From Pseudomonas sp. TH41 (GTDB lineage: Bacteria > Pseudomonadota > Gammaproteobacteria > Pseudomonadales > Pseudomonadaceae), in the NCBI RefSeq assembly GCF_016650695.1, contig NZ_JAEKFH010000003.1, positions 2,252,001 through 2,316,000 on the forward strand: a DNA stretch of 64,000 nucleotides. The letters are read 5' to 3'. Positions 26,152 to 35,161 of this stretch are shown in pieces. The notes beneath the pieces were generated by a model, which worked only from the letters and a program-made list of their open reading frames with translations, made no database searches and was not told where the DNA came from. Every line of letters starts with the position of its first letter. The stretch's first letter is position 1. A program made the position numbers and the translations under genes.

Positions 26152-27447
26152 ATGAATAAGACAGAACTCACAGGCAAGCCTTCGGCTGTTGCCCATCGCT
26201 CGTGGATAAAAAAACTGGGGCCTGGCCTTATCACGGGCGCGGCGGATGATGATCCAAGCGGTATAGCGACCTATTCGCAAGCTGGTGCGCAATTTGGCTT
26301 GAACACACTCTGGACCTTGTTTTTCACCTTCCCCCTGATGGTTGGCATTCAGATCATCAGCGCCAAAATAGGTCGCGTCAGCGGGCACGGGCTCGCGACC
26401 AATATCCGCCGTCATTACCCCAGGCCTTTTTTGTTTGTCATCGTCGCGCTGTTGATGCTTGCCAACACCATCAATATTGGCGCGGACATCGCCGCGATGG
26501 GCAGCGCCATGAAACTGCTGATCGGTGGCTCCGCACATTTCTATGCGGTCGGCTTTGGCGCGATATCACTGCTGCTGCAAGTGTTCATTCCATACAAACG
26601 CTATGTGCGGGTACTTAAATGGCTGACACTCGTATTGCTGGCGTATGTGGGCACTGTGTTTGCGGTGCATATTCCCTGGGGCCAGGTCGCTCGCCAGACC
26701 GTATGGCCCCAGCTGTCCTGGAAGCCGGAATACATAACCATGGTGGTGGCCATTTTTGGCACCACCATCAGCCCCTATCTTTTTTTCTGGCAGGCATCGC
26801 AGGAAGTTGAAGACATGACCGCCGCCCCCGATGCCCAGCCACTGATTGATGCGCCCGACCAGGCACGAAGCAGCTTTAGTCGTATTCAAGCGGACACGAT
26901 TGTGGGCATGGGCTTTTCTAACATCATTGCTTTTTTCATCATGTTGACCACGGCCGTCACACTCAATATGCATGGCGTCACAGACATTCAAACGTCCTCC
27001 CAGGCGGCCAATGCCTTACGACCGATTGCGGGGGAGTTCGCCTTTTGGTTGTTCAGCGGGGGCATCATTGGCACCGGCATGTTAGCGGTCCCTGTGCTCG
27101 CAGGTTCCGCCGCTTACGCAGTGTCCGGCACATTCAAATGGGACAATAGCCTGGCCGCCAAGCCAAAAGCGGACAAGGCGTTTTACGGCATTATCAGCGC
27201 GGCAACCTTGTTGGGTGTCGTGATCTGCTTTGCCCCGATTGACCCCATTAAAGCGTTGTTCTGGAGTGCCGTGATCAATTGTGTGATCGCGGTACCTATC
27301 ATGTTCATCATGATGTTGATGGCGTCGCGCAAAGACATCATGGGCACGTTCGTCATTCACCCTGGGCTGCGAACATTGGGCTGGTGCTGTTCGATCGCAA
27401 TGGCGCTTGTGGTGATCGCGATGTTCTGGGGCTTTATCGCGGCGTAG
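26152..27447 (+). CDS. Nramp-family (NRAMP-related) divalent-metal transporter
   Basis: 431 aa with about eleven hydrophobic segments, inner membrane. The N-terminus 'KKLGPGLITGAADDDPSGIATYSQAGAQFG' aligns with the Nramp TM1 region. However, the canonical DPGN is DPSG, and the TM6 region reads 'FGTTISPYLFFWQASQE', with Ser-Pro-Tyr instead of Met-Pro-His. The metal-coordinating Met and Asn of true Mn/Fe transporters thus appear to be absent. It may belong to the NRAMP-related group with altered substrates; ion specificity cannot be read from sequence. The ribosome site is weak (GAGAAA). tkt follows 45 nt downstream in the same direction, suggesting one transcript. Confidence 0.85.
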   Translation: MNKTELTGKPSAVAHRSWIKKLGPGLITGAADDDPSGIATYSQAGAQFGLNTLWTLFFTFPLMVGIQIISAKIGRVSGHGLATNIRRHYPRPFLFVIVALLMLANTINIGADIAAMGSAMKLLIGGSAHFYAVGFGAISLLLQVFIPYKRYVRVLKWLTLVLLAYVGTVFAVHIPWGQVARQTVWPQLSWKPEYITMVVAIFGTTISPYLFFWQASQEVEDMTAAPDAQPLIDAPDQARSSFSRIQADTIVGMGFSNIIAFFIMLTTAVTLNMHGVTDIQTSSQAANALRPIAGEFAFWLFSGGIIGTGMLAVPVLAGSAAYAVSGTFKWDNSLAAKPKADKAFYGIISAATLLGVVICFAPIDPIKALFWSAVINCVIAVPIMFIMMLMASRKDIMGTFVIHPGLRTLGWCCSIAMALVVIAMFWGFIAA

Positions 27448-27492
27448 GGCATCTTCCCAGCGGTACTCCATTCGCCGATTCAGGAGACCACC

Positions 27493-29544
27493 ATGTTCAG
27501 CAAACTCGACCAGCAATGCATCGACACCCTGCGCTTCCTGTCGGTGGACATGGTGCAAAAGGCCGACAGCGGCCACCCCGGCTTGCCGCTCGGCGCCGCA
27601 CCGATGGCCTATGTGCTGTGGACGCGTTGGCTCACGTTCAACCCGCGCAACCCGCAGTGGCCTGACCGCGACCGTTTCGTGCTCTCCGCCGGGCACGGCT
27701 CGGCGCTGCTCTACAGCCTGCTGCACCTCTGCGGCTACGAGCTTGCGCTGGAGGAGATAAAGCGTTTCCGCCAATGGGGCAGCAAGACACCGGGGCATCC
27801 CGAGCGCGGGCATACGCCCGGCGTGGAAACCACCACCGGACCGCTTGGCCAGGGCTTGGCCAACGCGGTCGGCATGGCGATGGCCGAGGCGCAACTGGCC
27901 GCGCGCTACAACCGTCCTGGTCACACGGCCGTCGACCACCATACCTTCGCACTCGTCAGCGATGGCGATCTGATGGAGGGCGTGGCGAGCGAGGCCGCCT
28001 CGCTCGCCGGCCACTTGGGGCTGGGCAAGCTCACCTGCCTGTACGACGACAACTCGGTCACCCTGGCTGCCGGAACCGCCATGACGTTCTCCGAAGACCG
28101 CGCGCTGCGCTTCGAAGCCTATGGCTGGCATACGATATCGGTGGCGGATGGCAATGACCTCATGGAGATAAATGCCGCACTGCAGGCGGCGCGGGAACAC
28201 ACTGCGCGGCCGTCGTTAATTCTGGTTCGTACGCACATCGGCTACGGCTCACCCGAGCAGGACTCCTTCAAGGCACACGGCTCACCGCTCGGTGTGGATG
28301 ACGTGCGCAAGACCAAGGAGAAGCTGGGCTGGCCAACCGAACCGGACTTCCTGATACCCGACGCGGCGTTGGCGCATTTTCGCAAGGCCGTGGAACACGG
28401 AGCGCGGAACGAGGCCGCCTGGCGCGTACGCATGGACGCCTACACCAAGGCCTTTCCAGAGCTGTCCCGCGAATTGGAGCAGCGCTTGAACGACGAACTG
28501 CCGTCGGGCTGGGATGCAGACATTCCGGTGTTTCCCGCCGATGCCAAGGGGTTGGCCACACGCGACGCCGGCGCCAAGGTGATCAATGCCATTGCGCCCC
28601 GGCTGCCGGCACTGAGCGGAGGCTCCGCCGACCTCGACCCCTCGACGAAAACTGCGCTCAAGGGCCTCGGTGACTTTAACCCGACACCCACCACGGGCAC
28701 GGACCGGCAAGGCTCCGACGTTGGCGGCTGGAGTGGGGCGGGTCGTAACCTGCACTTCGGCGTGCGCGAGCATGCGATGGGCGCCATCGTCAACGGTCTT
28801 GCCGCACACGGCGGCTTCATTGCCTACGGTGCGACCTTCTTGATCTTCTCCGATTACATGCGGCCACCGCTACGCCTTGCGGCACTGATGGGCCTGCACG
28901 TAGTGCATGTGTTCACCCACGACAGCCTGGCGCTCGGCGAGGATGGTCCTACCCATCAGCCTGTCGAACAACTGGCGAGCCTGCGCGCCATCCCGAACCT
29001 GATTTTGATCCGCCCCGCCGACGCGAATGAAACCGCGGTTGCCTGGCAAGTTGCCTTGACCACCCGTGACCGCCCTGTGCTGCTGGTCTTGACCCGGCAA
29101 GCGTTGCCAACCCTGGATCGTAACCACTACGCCACGGCAGATGGGTTGCGCCGTGGCGCCTATGTGCTCAGCGACGCGGCGAACAACAAGCCCGAGCTGA
29201 TCCTGCTCGCCAGTGGCTCGGAAGTCGCTTTGATCCTGGCGGCGGGTGAACGCCTGAAGGGCGAAGGCATCGCCGTGCGCTGTGTCTCGATGCCGAGTTG
29301 GGAGTTGTTCGAGGCCCTGCCGCAGGCCGAGCGCGAAGCCGTACTGCCGCCTTCGGTCGGCGCGCGACTGGCGGTCGAGTTGGGGGTGCGGCAAGGCTGG
29401 GAGCGCTACATTGGCGCCGGTGGCGACATGCTTGGGGTGGAACGTTTCGGCGCTTCGGCACCGGCCGACGTCTTGCTGCGCGAATACGGTTTCACCATCG
29501 ACAATGTCTGCGTGCGCGCCAAGGCGCTGCTGGCGCGGTCGTAG
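27493..29544 (+). CDS. tkt: Transketolase
   Basis: 683 aa, full length. Motifs: '[24 protein letters not shown]', '[13 protein letters not shown]', thiamine-diphosphate loop '[21 protein letters not shown]', '[18 protein letters not shown]', and Pyr-domain '[18 protein letters not shown]' with '[20 protein letters not shown]'. It transfers two-carbon ketol units in the pentose phosphate pathway. ATG 27493 follows GGAGACC. Pseudomonas normally has a core tktA beside epd/metK, which is not the neighbourhood here. This is therefore probably an extra copy acquired with the Nramp-like gene; that is inference. Confidence 0.93.
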   Translation: MFSKLDQQCIDTLRFLSVDMVQKADSGHPGLPLGAAPMAYVLWTRWLTFNPRNPQWPDRDRFVLSAGHGSALLYSLLHLCGYELALEEIKRFRQWGSKTPGHPERGHTPGVETTTGPLGQGLANAVGMAMAEAQLAARYNRPGHTAVDHHTFALVSDGDLMEGVASEAASLAGHLGLGKLTCLYDDNSVTLAAGTAMTFSEDRALRFEAYGWHTISVADGNDLMEINAALQAAREHTARPSLILVRTHIGYGSPEQDSFKAHGSPLGVDDVRKTKEKLGWPTEPDFLIPDAALAHFRKAVEHGARNEAAWRVRMDAYTKAFPELSRELEQRLNDELPSGWDADIPVFPADAKGLATRDAGAKVINAIAPRLPALSGGSADLDPSTKTALKGLGDFNPTPTTGTDRQGSDVGGWSGAGRNLHFGVREHAMGAIVNGLAAHGGFIAYGATFLIFSDYMRPPLRLAALMGLHVVHVFTHDSLALGEDGPTHQPVEQLASLRAIPNLILIRPADANETAVAWQVALTTRDRPVLLVLTRQALPTLDRNHYATADGLRRGAYVLSDAANNKPELILLASGSEVALILAAGERLKGEGIAVRCVSMPSWELFEALPQAEREAVLPPSVGARLAVELGVRQGWERYIGAGGDMLGVERFGASAPADVLLREYGFTIDNVCVRAKALLARS

Positions 29545-29813
29545 GGTGTTTCTCAGCGCTCCATCCAACGCGCCAGCCGCAGCATGCAGGTCTTGTTCGA
29601 TCTAAACGGTTAGGCGAGTCTGTTTAATTACGCAGATTAGGATCAGTACAACGTAGTTTCCGAGAGGGGTTGCAGCTGATGTTTAATCAATGACTTGGTA
29701 GTCATCAGCGTCAAAAACAGCATCATCTTCTTCTAACACTACGCAATGGTGGCGTTCTTGCTTGAAGCCGCTACACTGCGCCGGCCGTTCATTTTTCTCT
29801 TGAGGCTGTGCGT

Positions 29814-30197
29814 ATGAAGTTTCGTTTTCTTTTGTGGATGCTCGGTTTGTTGATGGGCAAGGCAAGTCGGACCAACCCTGCGTTTCAGCAGCAGTTGGGT
29901 GACAAGGAATTGGTGTTTCAGCTACAGACCCTGAACGGGAAAGTGGCGCGGCATTTCTTTGTGAAGGATCAGCGCATCACCAGCAAGTCTGGCGTCTATG
30001 CCGAACCTGCGTTTGCGATTGCCTTTAAAGATGCGGCCTATGGTTTCGCCACGATGCAGGCAAAGAACAAGCAGTTGGCGTTTATGACCGGGATTCAGGA
30101 CAAGTCGATCCAGATCAAGGGCAACCCGGCGCTGGTAATCTGGTTCCAGGGGTTGACCAAGTATTTGAAGCCGAAGAAGGCCAAGGCTAAGGCTTGA
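29814..30197 (+). CDS. Small conserved protein, possibly SCP2-like lipid-binding
   Basis: 127 aa from ATG 29814 (GTG 29808 is an alternative). A hydrophobic start 'FRFLLWMLGLLMG' is followed by 'ELVFQLQTLNGKVARHFFVK', 'SKSGVYAEPAFAIAFKDAAYG' and 'DKSIQIKGNPALVIWFQGL', and a Lys-rich tail. The last stretch recalls the 'ikGd..l...l' strand of SCP2 sterol-carrier folds, but I cannot confirm the family. A decayed second copy of the central and C-terminal part lies at 31335-31505, on the far side of the Fic locus. The 270-nt gap before it (29545-29813) shows nothing I recognise. Confidence 0.7.
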   Translation: MKFRFLLWMLGLLMGKASRTNPAFQQQLGDKELVFQLQTLNGKVARHFFVKDQRITSKSGVYAEPAFAIAFKDAAYGFATMQAKNKQLAFMTGIQDKSIQIKGNPALVIWFQGLTKYLKPKKAKAKA

Positions 30198-30245
30198 GGT
30201 CTGTCAGGTCGCCCGCGGGGATTCTTCGCGAGCACGTTAGCCTCT

Positions 30246-31011
30246 TCAGTCATCTGATTCAGGAGGCCCCTGGGTGTGGAGAGGCTGGACCCTGTATGTC
30301 TTGTAGATCTGCTGGACTTCTGGGTCGTCAAGGCTCTCGTATGTAATGCCTTCCTTGTCCAGACCATCCAGGCCTCGGATGCCGCTGATGGTCGCTGGCC
30401 ACTCGTCACGACTGGATATATCGACTATGAGCGGTTTCAGGTAGTTATCAAGATACCCCTCGCGAGGCTCTCGGATCTCGTCGCTGAGTGCCCGAAGGTA
30501 GTTGTCCTTGTTTGTCTTTGACCAGTCGATGGCGAACTTGGCCCGATAGCAGAGCTCCATGAAGACCAATAGGATCGTGCGTCCGTTGCCGTCCAGGAAG
30601 GGGTGTGCGAAAGCTAGCTGGCCCATCACCCTGCCAGGGTGGTCTCTGAAAGACTTTTTGTCCGCCGCCAACTTAAGCGCATAGTCGACAGACATCTTGA
30701 TGGGGTTCGGGTGCTCGAAAACGGTGTTCCGGGGATCGTCGCGTGAGCCCTTGAACACTGCCAGATGAGGTACAAGCTCGTTCCGATCTTTCCCTGCCCA
30801 GTGGTATAAGCCGGAGAACAGGATTTCATGGACTTTGAGGCACTGCCTTGTAGTCGATTGGCTTTTTTACAGCCAAATAGGCAAGAGCATCCTCGATGCT
30901 CAATTCGAACGAAAGATGCTCTGACTCTTTTACTTCAGTGGGGTCTTTCAGTTGCAGCGAATTTTGTAGATAACCCGCAGTTTCGAAGTCGCCGAACGGA
31001 TCAAAAGTCAT
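30246..31011 (-). pseudogene. Fic-domain (AMPylase-type) gene broken by a 1-nt frameshift
   Basis: Reading leftward, ATG 31011 opens 'MTFDPFGDFETAGYL...ALAYLAVKKPIDYKAV' and then hits a stop at 30826. In another frame the protein continues 'KVHEILFSGLYHWAGKDRNELVP' and, further on, the intact Fic motif 'HPFLDGNGRT', ending at 30246. Removing one of the two Gs at 30839-30840 joins both parts into about 254 aa. Fic enzymes transfer AMP or related groups to target proteins. The active-site His and the anion-binding loop remain, so the break seems recent, or is a sequencing error. The start overlaps the upstream small gene by ATGA. Confidence 0.8.
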
Positions 31012-31265
31012 GCGCTGCGTTTCTTTGAACGCCTTTCCTGAAGGTAACGTCCTTGGAGCGTCAGGATCTCAGACTTGCTCAGAACGCCTTTTTTCTTGAG
31101 ATTGACGAGCAACTGCTCGACGCCATCCAGCTCGACGTCATCGCCAGCCAAACGGGTGATGCTCACGGCCATACGGCTCATGCCGTCAGGGTCAGCAGTG
31201 ACTTTGTGGTCCCTGGCAAGCTTGCGGACCTGACTTGCAACACTGACAGCCGCTGTTTGGGTCAT
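31008..31265 (-). CDS. Small partner protein upstream of fic, putative antitoxin
   Basis: 85 aa, ATG 31265 with GAGGG 7 nt upstream. Charged and helical: 'VRKLARDHKVTADPDGMSRM', 'AGDDVELDGVEQLLVNLKKK', ending RRSKKRSA. Its stop overlaps the Fic start (ATGA), the layout of a translationally coupled toxin-antitoxin pair. The class-I Fic antitoxin motif (S/T)xxxE(G/N) is not visible in it, so inhibition of Fic is inferred from position only. It might instead be a DNA-binding regulator. Confidence 0.6.
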   Translation of the reverse strand: MTQTAAVSVASQVRKLARDHKVTADPDGMSRMAVSITRLAGDDVELDGVEQLLVNLKKKGVLSKSEILTLQGRYLQERRSKKRSA

Positions 31266-31334
31266 CGGGAAGCCCTCTATTTACAGTCAAATCATAGCAG
31301 CGCGCTTGCTTTCCGTCTTCGCTGGCTCATCGAG

Positions 31335-31505
31335 GGAAAGAGCATGACATTTGTACCGGCAAGGCTGGGGTGTATGCCGATGCCGAGCCTGCGTTTGCGA
31401 TTGCCTTTTAAGATGGGCCTAGGGTTTCGCCACGGGGATTCAGGACCAGTCGATTCAGATCAAGGGTAACCCGGCGCTGGTGATCTGGTTTCAGGGGTAG
31501 ACCGA
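31335..31505 (+). pseudogene. Decayed partial copy of the 29814-30197 gene
   Basis: The bases 'gtgtatgccga...gagcctgcgtttgcgattgcc' (31369-31409), 'gggattcaggaccagtcga' and 'cccggcgctggtgatctggttt' match the functional gene at 29990-30160 with a few substitutions. Two short deletions or insertions, including an extra T creating a stop ('ttttaag'), break the frame. The first about 55 codons are missing, and a tag stop ends the match early. After both copies the same 'ggattcttcgcgagc' occurs, so the duplicated segment reached into REP sequence. Confidence 0.8.
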
Positions 31506-31515
31506 GTTGGATTCT

Positions 31516-31575
31516 TCGCGAGCGGGCTCGCTCCCACAGGGTTTAGGTGATCTGTGTGGGAGCGAGCCGGCTCCG
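31516..31575. repeat. REP pair
   Basis: 'gcgagcgggctcgctcccacag' and, inverted, 'ctgtgtgggagcgagccg' separated by a few bases. It lies between the decayed gene copy and the 3' end of the leftward HDOD gene. The remainder of 31266-31597 is the pseudogene described above. Confidence 0.75.
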
Positions 31576-31597
31576 GGCGGCGATCCGACGAATGCTT

Positions 31598-32998
31598 TTA
31601 GGCCGGGGTAAATTGCGAGGCGAGCTCGCGCAGCAGCACTTCAGCTTCGAGGACTTTGCTGACTACGTCGTTGGCTTTTTCGCGCGTCAAACCAACACGC
31701 TCCAGCAACGCATCCGGGATGTCTTCATCCGGGCCAGAGCCGATGCCACGGCTACGCAGCAGGCGCACGGACAGGCAGACAAGGTTCGGGTACTCGGCGT
31801 ACGCGCCGTCGTAGCTTGGGTCGTGCTGGAAGCGCAGCGCGGTGGCCAGTTCGTCCGGCATGTCCCAGTAGCGCATCAGCCATGCGCCGATCTGTTCGCG
31901 GCTGATGCCCAGCAGGTGTTGCTCGACGTAGCTGTGGCACAGGTGCGGGTTGACCTCCAGGTGGCGGCAGATCAGCGAGAAGTGCGGCGGAAACACGTGG
32001 GCCAGCAGCAAGTAGCCGAAGTTGTGCAGCAGGCCGGCGAGGTAGGTCAGGCCGGCTTCCGGGCGCTGGGCGCGCGGCATGGCGCGGGTCAGGCCTTCGA
32101 TGACGGCGGCGGTGTAGATCGATTGCTGCCAGTACGGGGTGGTGTGTTGCGGGTGGTCTTTGGGCAGGCTCAGGGTTTTACCCAGGGCCAGGCCCAGCGC
32201 GAGGTTGATCACCAGGTCGAAACCGAGCACGCGCACGATGGCGTCTTCAACTGAACGGATCTTGCCCGGCGAGGCGTAGTACGGCGACGCAGCCCAGCTC
32301 ACGACTTGTGCCGCCAGGGCCGGGTCGGTTTCGACGACGCCGGTAATGTCGTCAATGGTGGCGTTGGGGTCGACGCGCAGTTTGATGATTTTCTGTGCGG
32401 TCTCGGCCAGCGGTGGAATTTCGATGGTTGCTTCCAGGCGTTGCTGGATGCGTCGCGCGGTGAACGCTTGAACGGCCTGGGTGATTTCCTGGCGGTCATC
32501 GTCGGGGCGGTCGAGGTTCGGGCGGATGCTGGTCAGGGCTTCGCCGAAGTTGGCGGCGCTGGCCTTGGTCAGCATGGTTTTAAAGGCTTCGCTGGTGATT
32601 TCCAGCAGCACACCCGGCTCGCCCGAGTTGATCAGCAACTTCGGTTCGCGCAGCAGGCTTTCTTCGTACAGGCACGGTGAAGTGGTCAGCGCCGGCAGGC
32701 CGGGCAGCAGACTCAGGTTGTGTTTGCCGAGCATTTTCACCAGGCGCTCGGTGGACACTGCGGTGAGGCGGCGGCCGGTGAGTTCAGCGAGACGGTTGAG
32801 GTCCAGCAACTGACTCTGTGGGAACAGCACCATCAGTGCGCCAACAGCGTCATCGACCAGAACCGCCTGGACCTTGCGCGAGGCATTCAGGCCGTGGTGG
32901 TCGAGGACTTCTTCATAGGCGATGCCTAGTTTGCCCAGCAACAGCCGAATAACCGACGGAGCGTGCGGGGGGGCGGGTGCGTAGGCAACTTCGGTCAT
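31598..32998 (-). CDS. HDOD-domain signalling protein with N-terminal YbaK-like domain
   Basis: 466 aa. Residues about 15-150 resemble the YbaK/EbsC aminoacyl-tRNA deacylase fold ('VQAVLVDDAVGALMVLFPQ', 'LLDLNRLAELTGRRL', 'LINSGEPGVLLEI'). Residues about 200-400 are an HDOD domain ('IEIPPLAETAQKIIKLRVDP', 'VVETDPALAAQVVSWAASPY', 'GLLHNFGYLLLAHVFP'), a catalytically degenerate HD fold linked to signalling. A gene of this kind lies before recG in P. aeruginosa as well, and recG lies 78 nt upstream here in the same direction. Biochemical role unknown; whether the N-terminal domain still edits tRNA is open. Confidence 0.85.
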   Translation of the reverse strand: MTEVAYAPAPPHAPSVIRLLLGKLGIAYEEVLDHHGLNASRKVQAVLVDDAVGALMVLFPQSQLLDLNRLAELTGRRLTAVSTERLVKMLGKHNLSLLPGLPALTTSPCLYEESLLREPKLLINSGEPGVLLEITSEAFKTMLTKASAANFGEALTSIRPNLDRPDDDRQEITQAVQAFTARRIQQRLEATIEIPPLAETAQKIIKLRVDPNATIDDITGVVETDPALAAQVVSWAASPYYASPGKIRSVEDAIVRVLGFDLVINLALGLALGKTLSLPKDHPQHTTPYWQQSIYTAAVIEGLTRAMPRAQRPEAGLTYLAGLLHNFGYLLLAHVFPPHFSLICRHLEVNPHLCHSYVEQHLLGISREQIGAWLMRYWDMPDELATALRFQHDPSYDGAYAEYPNLVCLSVRLLRSRGIGSGPDEDIPDALLERVGLTREKANDVVSKVLEAEVLLRELASQFTPA

Positions 32999-33076
32999 GG
33001 TCTGTATCCGTTCGAAAACAATTGCAGGAGTATAACCAGCTTGTTTAAAGCCAGGGCCCGGAAACTGAGACGGTGC

Positions 33077-35152
33077 TCACACTTGGCCGTATTGCTGTCC
33101 ATGGCGCAACCAACGGTCGAGCAACGGGCTGACGTGATCCGGCCAGCGTTCCAGCAGCGCCTGAGCGGCGTCGCGCACGGCGGGTAACAGGTCGGCGTCG
33201 CGCATCAGGTCGGCGACCTTGAATTGCAGCAGACCGGTCTGGCGCGTGCCGAGCATTTCGCCGGGGCCGCGCAATTCGAGGTCTTTTTCAGCGATGACAA
33301 AGCCGTCGTTGGTTTCGCGCATGATGCCCAGCCGCTGACGCCCGATCTGTGACAGCGGCGGATGGTAAAGCAGCACGCAATGGCTGGCGGCGCTGCCTCG
33401 ACCGACTCGGCCGCGTAACTGGTGCAGTTGCGCGAGGCCGAGGCGCTCGGGGTTTTCGATGATCATCAGGCTGGCATTCGGCACGTCGACGCCGACTTCA
33501 ATCACCGTGGTGGCGACCAGCAGCTGCAAGTTGCCCGCCTTGAATTCTGCCATCACGGCGGCTTTCTCGACGGGCTTCATGCGGCCGTGGATCAAGCCGA
33601 CCTTCAGCTCGCCGAGGGCGGCGGTGAGGTCTTCGTAGGTGGTTTCGGCCGCTTGGCAGGTCAGCTCTTCCGACTCTTCGATCAGCGTGCACACCCAATA
33701 GGCCTGGCGCCCTTCTGCACAGGCACCGCGCACGCGTTCGATGACTTCGACGCGCCGGGTATCGGTGATCAATACCGTGTTCACCGGGGTTCGGCCGGGT
33801 GGCAATTCGTCGAGGATCGAGGTGTCGAGGTCGGCGTAGGCGCTCATGGCCAGCGTCCGTGGGATTGGCGTGGCCGTCATGATCAGTTGATGCGGACACA
33901 TCCGCCCGCCGACGCCTTTCTGCCGCAGCGCCAGCCGCTGTTGCACGCCGAAGCGGTGTTGTTCGTCGATGATCGCCAGCGCCAGGTTCTTGAACTGCAC
34001 TTCGTCCTGGAACAGCGCGTGAGTGCCGACCACCATGGGTGTACCACTGGCGATCTGTTCCAGCGCCGCAACGCGGTTCTTGCCCTTGAGCTTGCCGGCC
34101 AGCCACGCGACTTCGATGCCCAGCGGTTCGAGCCAGCGCTTGAAGGTGATGAAGTGCTGTTCGGCGAGAATCTCGGTGGGTGCCATTAGCGCCACCTGAT
34201 AACCCGCTTCCAAAGCCTGGAGCGCGGCGAGGGCAGCGACCACGGTTTTACCCGCGCCGACATCGCCCTGAATCAGTCGTAGCATGGGTTCGTGCTGACT
34301 GAGGTCGTATGAGATTTCGTTGCCGACTCGTTGCTGCGCGCCGGTCGGCGTAAAGCCCAGATTGGCCAGGTACCTGGCCGGCAGTTGGGTGGCCTTGGGC
34401 ATCGCCGGCGCGCGCAGGGAGCGCATGCTTTCGCGCAGGCGCTGCTGGGACAGTTGATGGGTCAGCAGTTCTTCGAAGGCCAAACGGTGCTGCGCCCAGT
34501 GATGACCGAGGGCCAGCTCGTCGACATCGGCATCGGCAGGCGGGTGATGCAGGTAGCGGATTGCATCGGCCAGCGGCGCCAGTTGATAGTCCCGCGCCAG
34601 TTCGGTCGGCAACCAGTCGGGCAGACTTTTGGGGCCGAGCAGCGTCAGGGTTTGCATGCACAGTTGGCGCAAGCGCTGTTGGGTCAGGCCTTCGGTGAGC
34701 GGATAAACCGGGGTCAGGGTTTCATCCACCGGCGGCGGCTCGTCACCGGTAATGGCGCGGTATTCCGGGTGGTAGATTTCCAGCCCCGACGCACCGGGCC
34801 GAGCTTCGCCGTAGCAGCGAATCCGCGTGCCGCGTTTGAGGCCTTCTTTTTGCGCGTTGCTGAAATGGTAGAAGCGCAGACTCAGCCCGCCGGTGCCGTC
34901 TTGAAGGCGAACCACGAGGCTGCGGCGACGGCCCATGACCACGTCGGCGCCGCTGACGGTGCCTTCGATCACGGCGTCTTGCCCAGGTCGCAAGTGGCCG
35001 ATCGGGACCACGCGAGTTCGGTCTTGATAACGCAACGGCAGGTGGAACAGCACATCCTGGAGATTCTCCAGGCCGACTTTGGCCAATTTCTCGGCCATGG
35101 CCTCGCCGACACCCTTGAGCGCCGTCACCGACACTTGCGACAACTCGGTCAT
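33077..35152 (-). CDS. recG: ATP-dependent DNA helicase RecG
   Basis: 691 aa. The wedge/OB domain is N-terminal ('LPLRYQDRTRVVPIGHLRPG'). The helicase core has 'LIQGDVGAGKTVVAALAAL' (Walker A), 'AIIDEQHRFGVQQR' (DEQH), 'LIMTATPIPRTLAM', 'VGVDVPNASLMIIENPERLG' and 'QLRGRVGRG'. RecG reverses stalled replication forks and processes branched DNA. The start is 9 nt from the oxyR stop, so recG is transcribed with oxyR, a linkage known in Pseudomonas and related to peroxide resistance. Confidence 0.97.
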   Translation of the reverse strand: MTELSQVSVTALKGVGEAMAEKLAKVGLENLQDVLFHLPLRYQDRTRVVPIGHLRPGQDAVIEGTVSGADVVMGRRRSLVVRLQDGTGGLSLRFYHFSNAQKEGLKRGTRIRCYGEARPGASGLEIYHPEYRAITGDEPPPVDETLTPVYPLTEGLTQQRLRQLCMQTLTLLGPKSLPDWLPTELARDYQLAPLADAIRYLHHPPADADVDELALGHHWAQHRLAFEELLTHQLSQQRLRESMRSLRAPAMPKATQLPARYLANLGFTPTGAQQRVGNEISYDLSQHEPMLRLIQGDVGAGKTVVAALAALQALEAGYQVALMAPTEILAEQHFITFKRWLEPLGIEVAWLAGKLKGKNRVAALEQIASGTPMVVGTHALFQDEVQFKNLALAIIDEQHRFGVQQRLALRQKGVGGRMCPHQLIMTATPIPRTLAMSAYADLDTSILDELPPGRTPVNTVLITDTRRVEVIERVRGACAEGRQAYWVCTLIEESEELTCQAAETTYEDLTAALGELKVGLIHGRMKPVEKAAVMAEFKAGNLQLLVATTVIEVGVDVPNASLMIIENPERLGLAQLHQLRGRVGRGSAASHCVLLYHPPLSQIGRQRLGIMRETNDGFVIAEKDLELRGPGEMLGTRQTGLLQFKVADLMRDADLLPAVRDAAQALLERWPDHVSPLLDRWLRHGQQYGQV

Positions 35153-35161
35153 GGCAGCAAC

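Noticed and set aside
31053-31469. 138-codon plus-strand frame across the Fic partner gene
   Set aside because: Antisense to the intact 85-aa gene and then into the pseudogene remnant.
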